6,622 nt of DNA. Source: Candidatus Pollutiaquabacter sp. Lineage in GTDB: Bacteria > Bacteroidota > Bacteroidia > AKYH767-A > 2013-40CM-41-45. The DNA is taken from contig CAINVI010000015.1 in the NCBI GenBank assembly GCA_903854075.1, positions 1 to 6,622 of the forward strand, read 5' to 3'. The translations under genes were made by a program, and so were the position numbers. Positions 1-5,612 of the stretch are shown piece after piece (positions within the stretch are counted from its first letter, which is position 1; each line of letters starts with the position of its first letter). The notes below the pieces were generated by a model. That model did not search any database. It had not been told where the DNA came from and worked only from the letters and a program-made list of their open reading frames with translations.

Positions 1-78
1 CGCAGTGCGGTGAACGCGCTGGTCGGTGACCAGGTCGCTCACGACCGAAACGATGACTTTTTTAGCTCTGAAGTCCAT
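1..78 (-). CDS. Probable glycosyltransferase, N-terminal fragment (cut by window edge)
   Basis: The minus strand from an ATG at 78-76 reads MDFRAKKVIVSVVSDLVTDQ followed by RVHRTA, 26 codons that leave the window open. A short beta strand followed by (V/N)DLVTDQRVH is, from family knowledge, the usual opening of Bacteroidota GT4-like (GT-B fold) glycosyltransferases that build surface polysaccharides. Only the first strand and loop of the N-terminal Rossmann-like domain are visible, so neither the donor sugar nor the acceptor can be named. The upstream ATG at 89-87 meets a stop after three codons, which supports 78 as the start. There is no Shine-Dalgarno sequence. The gene diverges from the DUF6526 gene. 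The family call rests on a short motif and should be treated as probable. Confidence 0.6.
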   Translation of the reverse strand, partial: MDFRAKKVIVSVVSDLVTDQRVHRTA

Positions 79-137
79 TAAAGAGACATAAACGCGTGAA
101 AAAGGGAATTATTGAACTCTCCCATTGTGCGCAGTGT

Positions 138-169
138 CTTGTAAGGGCTACAAAAATCGCGTATTTTTG
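138..169 (+). promoter_or_regulatory. Bacteroidota-type promoter for the DUF6526 gene
   Basis: CTTG at 138-141 (-33 element) lies 20 bp before TATTTTTG at 162-169, an exact match to the TAnnTTTG -7 element used by the Bacteroidota primary sigma factor. Transcription would begin near 175-177, about 14 nt before the ATG at 190. The GTG at 169 would then lie inside the promoter, which argues against it as the start codon. The -33 element is only a partial TTTG match. Inferred from sequence only. Confidence 0.5.
151..169. repeat. Perfect 7-bp inverted repeat overlapping the -7 element
   Basis: CAAAAAT (151-157) and ATTTTTG (163-169) are perfect reverse complements around the 5-base spacer CGCGT. 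The right arm is most of the forward -7 element. The left arm read on the minus strand gives GATTTTTG, one mismatch from TAnnTTTG, with ATTG at 183-180 placed 21 bp upstream of it. The repeat could be an operator, or simply two back-to-back -7 elements. Confidence 0.5.
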
Positions 170-189
170 TGAAAATTGACAATTCAATT

Positions 190-624
190 ATGAAAAAACA
201 AAGTTATTCCAATCATAAAAGATTGGTTTTGTGGTTTCACGGCATCCTTTTTGGGCTTTGCCTGGCTACTTTGTTGGGATCCATCGTAAATCTCCTTGAA
301 TCAATGGATGGAGAAGGCAATCTTTACTCGGCCTCTTTACTGGTATCCTGCAGTGTGATTCTAATGATATTGTTCTTCACGGTTAGGTTTTTCGGAGTGC
401 GACTGCAAGACCGCGTCATCCGTGCCGAAGAGAATATTCGCCATATGTCACTGACTGGCAAGCCACTGGATAATCGTCTGCATATGCATCAGATTATTGC
501 TTTGCGCTTTGCACCGGATGACGAATTCGTCGAGCTGTGCAAATCAGCCGTAGAAAACCACCTATCACAGGAAGAAATCAAAAAATCGATCGGCCGGTGG
601 AAAGGAGATTACCACCGAATCTAA
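190..624 (+). CDS. DUF6526 family two-helix membrane protein
   Basis: This 144-residue protein has no known function. It begins MKKQSYSNHKRLV and has two hydrophobic segments, about residues 12-35 and 47-69, so it should be anchored in the inner membrane. A positively charged region follows with the conserved-looking blocks RLQDRVIRAEENIRH (71-85), LTGKPLDNRL (88-97) and QIIALRFAPDDEF (101-113), then a C-terminal helical stretch with LSQEEIKKSIGRWKGD (125-140). This order of blocks matches DUF6526, a family I know mainly from Bacteroidota. I prefer the ATG at 190 to the in-frame GTG at 169, because homologues start at the QSYxNHKR block and 169 falls in the predicted promoter. The stop lies 72 bp before paaA on the same strand with no evident terminator, so transcription could run on into the paa genes. 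Confidence 0.8.
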   Translation: MKKQSYSNHKRLVLWFHGILFGLCLATLLGSIVNLLESMDGEGNLYSASLLVSCSVILMILFFTVRFFGVRLQDRVIRAEENIRHMSLTGKPLDNRLHMHQIIALRFAPDDEFVELCKSAVENHLSQEEIKKSIGRWKGDYHRI

Positions 625-625
625 A

Positions 626-651
626 CAGTATGACGGTTGTCATTGTTACTG
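626..651. repeat. Imperfect inverted repeat between the DUF6526 gene and paaA
   Basis: CAGTATGAC (626-634) faces GTCA (639-642) and TACTG (647-651) around the loop GGTT (635-638), with TTGT (643-646) unpaired. The inner part ATGAC-GGTT-GTCAT (630-643) is a perfect 5-bp palindrome arm pair. There is no T-tract afterwards, so it is not a typical terminator. Its place 46 bp before the paaA start would suit an operator, but that is inference. Confidence 0.35.
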
Positions 652-696
652 AAAAATACAGGAAAGAAATTTACTACCCTAAAAATCCGAACTACC

Positions 697-1647
697 ATGT
701 TGTCTACGACTGAACAGGAACTGGAAAAGAAATTCCAGGAGCGAATTGACAAAGGAGAATCGATTGAAGCGAAAGACTGGATGCCTGAGCGCTACCGCAA
801 ACAGCTTATCCGGATGATGGGACAACACGCCCACTCCGAAGTAGTTGGTATGTTACCGGAGGGAAACTGGATTACACGTGCCCCAAGCCTTCGCCGTAAA
901 TGTGTGTTGCTGGCGAAAGTACAGGATGAAGCCGGCCATGGACTGTATATCTACAGCGGCACCGAAACGCTTGGTATTTCACGCGAGCAAATGCTTGATG
1001 AACTCTTGGCCGGTAAAGCCAAATATTCTTCCATCTTCAATTACCCTACGCTCAGCTGGGCGGATATCGGTGCAATTGGATGGTTGGTAGACGGCGCTGC
1101 CATCGTCAATCAGACGGTTTTGGCTAAAGGATCTTACGGTCCGTATGCACGTGCCATGGTAAGAATCTGTAAAGAAGAAAATTTCCACCACAAGCAAGGT
1201 TATGAGATTCTGGCTACGCTGATGAAAGGAACGCCTGAGCAACGCGCGATGGCGCAAGATTCAATCAATCGCTGGTGGTGGCCGGCACTGATGATGTTTG
1301 GCCCGTCCGACAAAGATTCACCGAACAGTGCTGAATTGCTGCGCTGGAAAGTAAAACGCTATTCCAATGATGAACTGCGTCAGCGTTTTATCGACCGCAC
1401 CGTTCCGCAGGCAGAGAACATTGGCCTTACGTTGCCGGACCCTGACTTGAAATGGAACGAAGAACGTCAGCATTACGAGTTCGGCACCATCAACTGGAAT
1501 GAATTCTATGAGGTCATTAACGGAAACGGTATTTGTAACAAAGATCGTTTGAAGGCCCGTCGTAAAGCGCACGAAGAAGGAGCCTGGGTTCGTGAAGCCG
1601 CCAATGCTTATGCGCGTAAGAAATCCGGCGAAACCATCGCTGCCTGA
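697..1647 (+). CDS. paaA: Ring-1,2-phenylacetyl-CoA epoxidase, catalytic subunit PaaA
   Basis: PaaA is the di-iron oxygenase subunit that inserts one oxygen atom across the 1,2 bond of phenylacetyl-CoA in the cytoplasm, working in a complex with PaaB and PaaC and fed electrons by PaaE. The 316-residue product is close to the E. coli length (309) and aligns to it by eye almost throughout: DWMPERYRKQLIR (27-39), GQHAHSEVVGMLPEGNWITR (42-61), AKVQDEAGHGLY (73-84), KYSSIFNYPTLSWADIG (109-125), WWPALMMFGP (194-203), EVINGNGICN (272-281). The expected ferritin-like iron ligands are present: E48, E78 and H81 (ExxH), D132, E161 and H164 (ExxH). The ATG at 697 is chosen over the in-frame TTG at 637 because the extra 20 residues have no counterpart in the family. 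No Shine-Dalgarno sequence is seen. The gene leads a same-strand run of five paa genes. Confidence 0.96.
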   Translation: MLSTTEQELEKKFQERIDKGESIEAKDWMPERYRKQLIRMMGQHAHSEVVGMLPEGNWITRAPSLRRKCVLLAKVQDEAGHGLYIYSGTETLGISREQMLDELLAGKAKYSSIFNYPTLSWADIGAIGWLVDGAAIVNQTVLAKGSYGPYARAMVRICKEENFHHKQGYEILATLMKGTPEQRAMAQDSINRWWWPALMMFGPSDKDSPNSAELLRWKVKRYSNDELRQRFIDRTVPQAENIGLTLPDPDLKWNEERQHYEFGTINWNEFYEVINGNGICNKDRLKARRKAHEEGAWVREAANAYARKKSGETIAA

Positions 1648-1675
1648 TTAAAACTCCGACATCATCACCATTACT

Positions 1676-1960
1676 ATGAAGAACGACAACTGGCCACTCT
1701 GGGAAGTTTTTACGCAGAAACGTTTCGGAGCTCCCTTCGAACATGCAGGCAATGTGCACGCTCCCGACAAAGAATTGGCGCTGATGAATGCACGTGACGT
1801 TTACTCGCGCCGTAATGAAGCCACCTGTATCTGGGTAGTTCCTTCCGATGCGATTACGTCGAGTACGCCGGAAGATATGGGACCATTCTTCGAGCCTTCA
1901 AACGATAAGATCTATCGTCATCCGAATTTCTATAAAACTCCCGGAGCTAGCTTCGAGTAA
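1676..1960 (+). CDS. paaB: Ring-1,2-phenylacetyl-CoA epoxidase, subunit PaaB
   Basis: PaaB is the small structural subunit of the phenylacetyl-CoA epoxidase. In the characterised complexes it bridges PaaA-PaaC units and is needed for activity, but it carries no metal site itself. The 94-residue product matches the usual length (about 95). Family features visible are WPLWEVFTQKRFGAPFEHAG near the N-terminus (6-25), the stretch ALMNARDVYSRRNEATCIWV in the middle (35-54), and a C-terminal part with MGPFFEPSNDKIYRHPNFY. It starts 28 bp after the paaA stop and ends 19 bp before the paaC start, so co-transcription with both is very likely. No Shine-Dalgarno sequence precedes the ATG; the leader CATCATCACCATTACT is rich in A, C and T. 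Confidence 0.95.
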   Translation: MKNDNWPLWEVFTQKRFGAPFEHAGNVHAPDKELALMNARDVYSRRNEATCIWVVPSDAITSSTPEDMGPFFEPSNDKIYRHPNFYKTPGASFE

Positions 1961-1979
1961 GTCTTCAATACCATCAACC

Positions 1980-2738
1980 ATGACGAACCAAGAAGCGATT
2001 TTCGAATACTGTCTGCGTATCGGTGACACGAGTCTTATTCTCGGACAGCGGCTGGCGGAGTGGTGCGGTCACGGACCTATTTTGGAAGAAGACATCGCAC
2101 TGACCAACATTTCACTGGATCTTATAGGCCAAACACGCGGATTCTACGATTATGCTTGCCAGGTGGAAAACAAGGGCCGCACTGAAGATGATTTGGCATT
2201 TCTACGGAACGATCGCGACTACCGAAATCTGCTGATGGCCGAACAACCAAATGGTGACTTCGGGCAAACCATTTTCCGACAATTCCTGATCAGCAGCTAC
2301 TATACTTTATTTTTCACTGCTCTTTCAAAAAGCAACGACGAAACACTTGCTGCTTTGGCCCAGAAATCGTTGAAAGAAGTGAACTATCACCTTCGTCACA
2401 GTACCGAATGGATGCTGCGTCTGGGGAACGGAACAGAGGAGAGTGCTCGCCGCATGCGCACTGCGGTTGAAGAGCTTTGGATGTTCACCGAAGATTTTTT
2501 CGATATGAACGATGTGGACCGCATCTTATTGCAAGCCGGTATTGGTATCGATAATAGTGCCCTGCGCGCTGATTGGCTGCACTTCGCACAAGATAAAATG
2601 AAGGAAGCAGGACTGCTTATTCCTGAAAAGTCATTTGCCATCCGTGGTAGCCGGGAAGGCAAACATACCGAGCATCTTGGCCATATCCTGGCGGAAATGC
2701 AATCGCTGCACCGTGCGCATCCCGGTGCTACGTGGTAA
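1980..2738 (+). CDS. paaC: Ring-1,2-phenylacetyl-CoA epoxidase, subunit PaaC
   Basis: PaaC is the second ferritin-like subunit of the epoxidase. It pairs with PaaA as a structural partner and lacks a working di-iron centre in characterised members. The 252-residue product (E. coli 248) shows the family blocks: YCLRIGDTSLILGQRLAEWC (10-29), ALTNISLDLIGQTRGFYDYA (41-60), a middle region with LLMAEQPNGDFGQTIFRQFL, KEVNYHLRHSTEWMLRLGNG, and the C-terminal GKHTEHLGHILAEMQSLHR followed by PGATW. The frame is open upstream to an ATG at 1848, but that would overlap paaB by 113 bp and add 44 residues with no family counterpart. The ATG at 1980, 19 bp after the paaB stop, is therefore the start. A 97-bp gap separates it from paaD, longer than the other junctions inside the epoxidase genes. 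Confidence 0.95.
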   Translation: MTNQEAIFEYCLRIGDTSLILGQRLAEWCGHGPILEEDIALTNISLDLIGQTRGFYDYACQVENKGRTEDDLAFLRNDRDYRNLLMAEQPNGDFGQTIFRQFLISSYYTLFFTALSKSNDETLAALAQKSLKEVNYHLRHSTEWMLRLGNGTEESARRMRTAVEELWMFTEDFFDMNDVDRILLQAGIGIDNSALRADWLHFAQDKMKEAGLLIPEKSFAIRGSREGKHTEHLGHILAEMQSLHRAHPGATW

Positions 2739-2761
2739 ATACACTTCGCCGCAACAGTGTC

Positions 2762-2826
2762 AGGTTGGCACCGCCTCTTACAGCGGATAAATCCAATCTT
2801 CACGGTATTTTATACTCCTCCAACCT
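2762..2826 (+). repeat. Long-range complementary segments in the paaC-paaD spacer
   Basis: AGGTTGG at 2762-2768 is the exact reverse complement of CCAACCT at 2820-2826, which ends 9 bases before the paaD ATG. Between them CCGC (2771-2774) can pair with GCGG (2783-2786). In the mRNA these could form a nested structure ahead of paaD. Seven pairs across a 51-base loop is weak, so this may be chance. Confidence 0.2.
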
Positions 2827-2835
2827 TTACTTCAC

Positions 2836-3330
2836 ATGGCTGACAAAATTATTGACACCATTCATCAGCTCCTTAGCACTATTCCGGATCCCGAAATACC
2901 GGTAATTAGTATTGTGGAACTAGGTATCGTTCGCGATGTGCAGCTTAGCGACGACGGTGCTGTTACCGTCCTAATAACGCCCACTTACAGCGGTTGTCCT
3001 GCCATGATGGCTATCGAGCAGGAAATAAAGAGCACGTTACACGAACACGGCTTTGAAAACACAACGGTCAAACTGGTGTATTCGCCGGTTTGGACTACGG
3101 ACTGGATTCCGGACGAAGCAAAGGAAAAACTACGTAAATACGGTATTGCTCCGCCTGCGCATTCCACCAGTGACAAATCAGTGCTTTCCTTGCACCCGCG
3201 ATCGGTTGCCTGTCCGCGTTGCGGATCACTGAAGACAACGATGATTAGTCCGTTCGGCTCTACCGCCTGCAAATCCTTATACAAATGCGACACTTGTCTG
3301 GAACCGTTCGATTATTTTAAATGCCATTGA
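2836..3330 (+). CDS. paaD: Phenylacetyl-CoA epoxidase maturation factor PaaD (MIP18 family)
   Basis: PaaD belongs to the MIP18/DUF59 family of Fe-S or metal-cluster assembly factors. It is thought to mature the epoxidase metal centres (possibly the PaaE Fe-S cluster); its exact reaction is not settled. The 164-residue product matches the E. coli length (165). Residues about 5-100 form the MIP18 domain with IPDPEIPV (16-23), the family hallmark, PTYSGCP (49-55) holding the conserved cysteine C54, and WTTDWI (86-91). The C-terminal part is a zinc-ribbon-like module with CPRC (126-129), GSTACKSLYKCDTC (141-154) and EPFDYFKC (156-163), so cysteines 126, 129, 145, 151, 154 and 163 are available. 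The C-terminal module distinguishes PaaD from the shorter SufT/MIP18 proteins. No Shine-Dalgarno sequence precedes the ATG. The next gene downstream is paaG, not paaE. Confidence 0.95.
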   Translation: MADKIIDTIHQLLSTIPDPEIPVISIVELGIVRDVQLSDDGAVTVLITPTYSGCPAMMAIEQEIKSTLHEHGFENTTVKLVYSPVWTTDWIPDEAKEKLRKYGIAPPAHSTSDKSVLSLHPRSVACPRCGSLKTTMISPFGSTACKSLYKCDTCLEPFDYFKCH

Positions 3331-3466
3331 GGTTCTTTTAGATCGATACTCTCCTCCGTTCCGATTGAACTTTGCGTAAATTGCCAATTCCAATACTCCA
3401 TAAACCACCGGATCCTTACCTTGTATGGAACCGGATTTTCGTAATTAGAAACTAACATATTCGCTC

Positions 3467-4240
3467 ATGTATATCGACTATTCCACTTCAAACGGCGTCG
3501 CCTTCATCACGCTGAATCGTCCTGAAAAATTCAACAGCTTCATCCGCGAGATGTCGCTCGAGTTGCAGGCCGCATTAAAAAAGGCGAATGAAGATGCCAG
3601 TGTTCGCGCTGTATTGCTGCATGGTACCGGTAAAGCATTCTGCGCTGGACAAGATTTATCCGAGGCGATAGATCCATCAGGTCCGGGCATCACCCGAATT
3701 GTAGAAGAGCATTACAATCCGATTATTCGTCTGATGCGGAATCTGGAGAAGCCGGTAATTGCAGCCGTGAACGGCGTGGCAGCCGGCGCCGGTGCCAACA
3801 TCGCTTTGGCAGCGGATCTGATAGTCGCCGGAAAAAGTGCAACCTTTATCCAGGCGTTCAGTAAGATCGGACTGATTCCGGACAGCGGCGGCACGTTTTT
3901 TCTTCCTCGGCTGATCGGTTTACAACGTGCAGCGGCATTAATGTTCACGGCCGAGAAAGTAGGCGCCGAAGAGGCACGCGACATGGGCATGATCTATAAA
4001 GTGTACGACGATGAAGAATTGCTGCGTCATGCAACGGCGTTGGCCGAGCAACTGGCGCAATTGCCAACACGCGGATTGTGGCTCACCAAGAAACTTTTAA
4101 ACGCCTCTATGACCAATAGTTTAGACGAGCAGCTGAGATTAGAGGGCGAGGTGCAGACGGAAGCAGGCGCCACGGAAGATCACCGCGAAGGCGTGAAAGC
4201 TTTTCTCGAGAAAAGGAAACCAATTTTCTATGGACGATAA
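3467..4240 (+). CDS. paaG: Enoyl-CoA hydratase/isomerase, probable PaaG (ring epoxide-oxepin isomerase)
   Basis: The 257-residue crotonase-family protein most resembles PaaG (PaaB in some Pseudomonas naming), which converts the ring-1,2-epoxide of phenylacetyl-CoA to oxepin-CoA in the cytoplasm. Visible features are LNRPEKFNSF (16-25), the CoA/oxyanion-hole segment AFCAGQDLSE (57-66), VNGVAAGAGANIALAADL (101-118) with the second oxyanion-hole glycine, and FSKIGLIPDSGGTFFLPRL (131-149), where D139 corresponds to the catalytic aspartate of PaaG. A glutamate pair expected in a true hydratase is not seen at the first site (GAGAN), which supports an isomerase. The C-terminal REGVKAFLEKRKP is typical. 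It lies 136 bp after paaD. That spacer holds only a weak promoter-like GAACTTTG at 3367-3374, so co-transcription remains likely. A strong terminator follows the stop directly. PaaF is the main alternative, less likely. Confidence 0.88.
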   Translation: MYIDYSTSNGVAFITLNRPEKFNSFIREMSLELQAALKKANEDASVRAVLLHGTGKAFCAGQDLSEAIDPSGPGITRIVEEHYNPIIRLMRNLEKPVIAAVNGVAAGAGANIALAADLIVAGKSATFIQAFSKIGLIPDSGGTFFLPRLIGLQRAAALMFTAEKVGAEEARDMGMIYKVYDDEELLRHATALAEQLAQLPTRGLWLTKKLLNASMTNSLDEQLRLEGEVQTEAGATEDHREGVKAFLEKRKPIFYGR

Positions 4241-4241
4241 C

Positions 4242-4275
4242 AAAAAAGCCCCGCGATTGCGGGGCTTTTCTTTTG
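4242..4275. terminator. Bidirectional intrinsic terminator between paaG and HU
   Basis: GCCCCGC (4248-4254) and GCGGGGC (4259-4265) form a perfect 7-bp GC stem with loop GATT. It is flanked by six A (4242-4247) and by TTTTCTTTT (4266-4274), so each strand has a T-tract after the hairpin. It begins one base after the paaG stop and lies 15 bp beyond the HU stop, so it can end both convergent transcripts. Confidence 0.93.
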
Positions 4276-4289
4276 ATGCTGAAGATCTA

Positions 4290-4562
4290 TTACTTGATCT
4301 TTGCAGCCAATTCGATTCCTGCCTTGAACTTCGCTACTTTCTTAGCGGCGATCTTGATAGGCTTTCCGGTCTGCGGGTTGCGACCGTTACGGGCAGCACG
4401 CTTGGAAACGGTAAACGTACCGAATCCGACCAAAGCAACGCGCTCACCTTTTCTCAAAGACTTGGTGGTTACATTCATAAAAGCTTCCAAAGCACGAGTA
4501 GCATCTGCTTTCGTGATCTTTGCTTCGGTGGAGATAGCTTCAACCAATTCAGCTTTGTTCAT
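4290..4562 (-). CDS. HU family DNA-binding protein
   Basis: A 90-residue nucleoid protein, the standard HU length. HU dimers bind and bend DNA with little sequence preference, and they compact the chromosome and help replication and recombination. The N-terminal helical part MNKAELVEAI(S) with ITKADATRALEAF (16-28) forms the dimer core. The signature GFGTFTVSKRAARNGRNPQT (46-65) leads into the beta arm that carries the conserved proline P63 in RNPQTG, the residue that wedges into the minor groove. The C-terminal KVAKFKAGIELAAKIK is typical. The frame is open upstream to 4622, but that extension covers the predicted promoter and has no HU counterpart. The ATG at 4562 is therefore the start. 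The gene converges with paaG and shares its terminator. Whether it is the main HU or one of several paralogues cannot be told here. Confidence 0.95.
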   Translation of the reverse strand: MNKAELVEAISTEAKITKADATRALEAFMNVTTKSLRKGERVALVGFGTFTVSKRAARNGRNPQTGKPIKIAAKKVAKFKAGIELAAKIK

Positions 4563-4591
4563 TTTGTAGAGGGTTTTAGATTTGTATGCGC

Positions 4592-4623
4592 CAAAAATAA
4601 CGGCACAGATATCCGAGTGCAAA
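4592..4623 (-). promoter_or_regulatory. Strong Bacteroidota-type promoter for the HU gene
   Basis: Read on the minus strand, TTTG at 4623-4620 (within TTTGCA) is followed after exactly 20 bp by TATTTTTG at 4599-4592. Both match the Bacteroidota -33/-7 consensus (TTTG, then 19-21 bp, then TAnnTTTG) fully. Transcription should start near 4586, giving a leader of about 24 nt without a Shine-Dalgarno sequence. This suits a highly expressed gene. Confidence 0.75.
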
Positions 4624-4763
4624 CAAAGTAGTCAGGAATGTTGATAAAAGTGTCTGTTTGTTGAAAACTTGGCATTCGACACAAGTCTTGTTGATTGCGC
4701 TTGAAAAGATTACACCAGCTAAATGAAACAACTTGAAATTCCATCGTAGATAAACCGGATCGT

Positions 4764-5528
4764 TCACCAACCCGACCACTTGCGCTCGCCGAAAATGCCC
4801 AGCGGCTTGGGCGATGTTCTTTTCGTCAAACCATACTCGTCGACGGAGTGGTGCCGGATAAACTCGAGTGCCGCATTCACGTCATCGGTAATGATGAGAT
4901 GATCGAGATCTTCCGGAACAATCGTTTTTTCCTGCTTCATTTTTTCCAATTGCTCACAAAGCGGTTTCCAATATTCACTACCCATCACAACAACCGGAAA
5001 ATGAGAAATCTTGCCGGTTTGAATCAAGGTTAGCGTTTCAAAAAGTTCATCGAGGGTGCCGAATCCGCCGGGTAGCACCACGAAGGCGTAAGAGTATTTC
5101 AATAACAATACTTTTCGGACAAAGAAATGATCGAGCATAACGAACTTGTCCAGATAAGGATTTGGATGTTGTTCTTTAGGGATTGTTATGTTGCAACCAA
5201 CCGATTTACCATTGACATCACGAGCACCTCGATTCGCTGCCTCCATAATTCCAGGTCCACCACCAGTCATAACAACGAAACCCATTTTGGAAAGTTCGGC
5301 ACCCATACGTCTAGCGAGCTGATAGTACATATGATCTTCGTTGAAACGAGCAGAACCAAAAACAGTCACGCAAGGTCCGAGGAAGTGTAACGCGCGAAAT
5401 CCTTTAATAAACTCCCGCATCACTTTCAGCGTAAAAATGAATTCTGTCACGCGCGAATGCGGACCTTGAACAAAAAAGCGTTCCTGCCCTGGCCGGCCTG
5501 AACCATCTGGTGATAGAGGTGCTGTCAT
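4764..5528 (-). CDS. LOG family (TIGR00730) Rossmann-fold nucleotide hydrolase
   Basis: A 254-residue cytoplasmic protein of the LOG/lysine-decarboxylase-like family. Characterised members cleave the N-glycosidic bond of nucleoside 5'-monophosphates, releasing a base and ribose 5-phosphate; plant LOG uses cytokinin nucleotides. The old 'lysine decarboxylase' label is considered wrong. Visible features: a first Rossmann strand with VTVFGSARF (54-62), the nucleotide-binding TGGGPGIMEAANRGA (88-102), a middle HFFVRKVLLLKYS (134-146), and the family hallmark PGGFGTLDE (153-161, PGGxGTxxE) that forms the active site. A charged N-terminal extension of about 50 residues precedes the fold, and the tail SPKPLGIFGERKW follows it. 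The usual LOG length is about 180-250, so this is a longer form. The true substrate in this organism is unknown. The gene diverges from dnaX across 84 bp. No Shine-Dalgarno sequence and no clear terminator are seen. Confidence 0.88.
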   Translation of the reverse strand: MTAPLSPDGSGRPGQERFFVQGPHSRVTEFIFTLKVMREFIKGFRALHFLGPCVTVFGSARFNEDHMYYQLARRMGAELSKMGFVVMTGGGPGIMEAANRGARDVNGKSVGCNITIPKEQHPNPYLDKFVMLDHFFVRKVLLLKYSYAFVVLPGGFGTLDELFETLTLIQTGKISHFPVVVMGSEYWKPLCEQLEKMKQEKTIVPEDLDHLIITDDVNAALEFIRHHSVDEYGLTKRTSPKPLGIFGERKWSGW

Positions 5529-5597
5529 ACTGTAAAAAACAGGGTCAAAATAAATAAAATACCGCCAGGAAAAGGAGTCGGATGCGCTACAAAATCG

Positions 5598-5605
5598 TAT
5601 CTTTG
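5598..5605 (+). promoter_or_regulatory. Candidate -7 element for dnaX, very close to its ATG
   Basis: TATCTTTG matches TAnnTTTG exactly and lies only 7 bases before the dnaX ATG at 5613. Transcription starting 5-7 bases after the element would give a leader of about zero to two bases. No TTTG-like -33 element is present at the right distance upstream, so the call is tentative. Confidence 0.35.
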
Positions 5606-5612
5606 ATTTCCT

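Noticed and set aside
169..189. GTG at 169 as the start of the DUF6526 gene
   Set aside because: The GTG overlaps the predicted -7 element, and the seven extra residues precede the family's conserved start region.
637..696. In-frame TTG at 637 as a longer start for paaA
   Set aside because: The extra 20 residues have no counterpart in PaaA, and the ATG at 697 gives a protein of family length.
1848..1979. ATG at 1848 as a longer start for paaC
   Set aside because: It overlaps paaB by 113 bp and adds 44 residues unlike the PaaC family; these are paaB codons read in another frame.
3367..3374. GAACTTTG as a -7 element for an internal paaG promoter
   Set aside because: It mismatches the TA of TAnnTTTG and has no -33 partner about 20 bp upstream; too weak to list as a feature.
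3407..3436. Direct repeat ACCGGAT (3407-3413 and 3430-3436) before paaG
   Set aside because: The same 7-mer also occurs within the DUF6526 gene near 512 and in the HU-LOG spacer at 4754-4760, so it is not specific to this promoter region.
4230..4631. Plus-strand open frame crossing the terminator and the whole HU gene
   Set aside because: It is the antisense of a well-conserved HU gene, runs through a strong terminator, and has no recognisable protein features.
4639..4647. DnaA-box-like nonamer TGTTGATAA (TTATCAACA on the minus strand)
   Set aside because: A single copy with one mismatch to TTATCCACA is expected by chance in a window this size; there is no cluster and no AT-rich unwinding region.
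4563..4763. Possible terminator after the LOG gene (ACTTG at 4667-4671 with CAAGT at 4682-4686)
   Set aside because: A 5-bp stem with a 10-base loop and only a short T-run is too weak; apart from the HU promoter, nothing else is supported in this 201-bp spacer.
5530..5542. CTGT-AAAAA-ACAG small palindrome next to the LOG start
   Set aside because: The arms are only four bases and AT-rich spacing of this kind is common; no support for an operator or hairpin.
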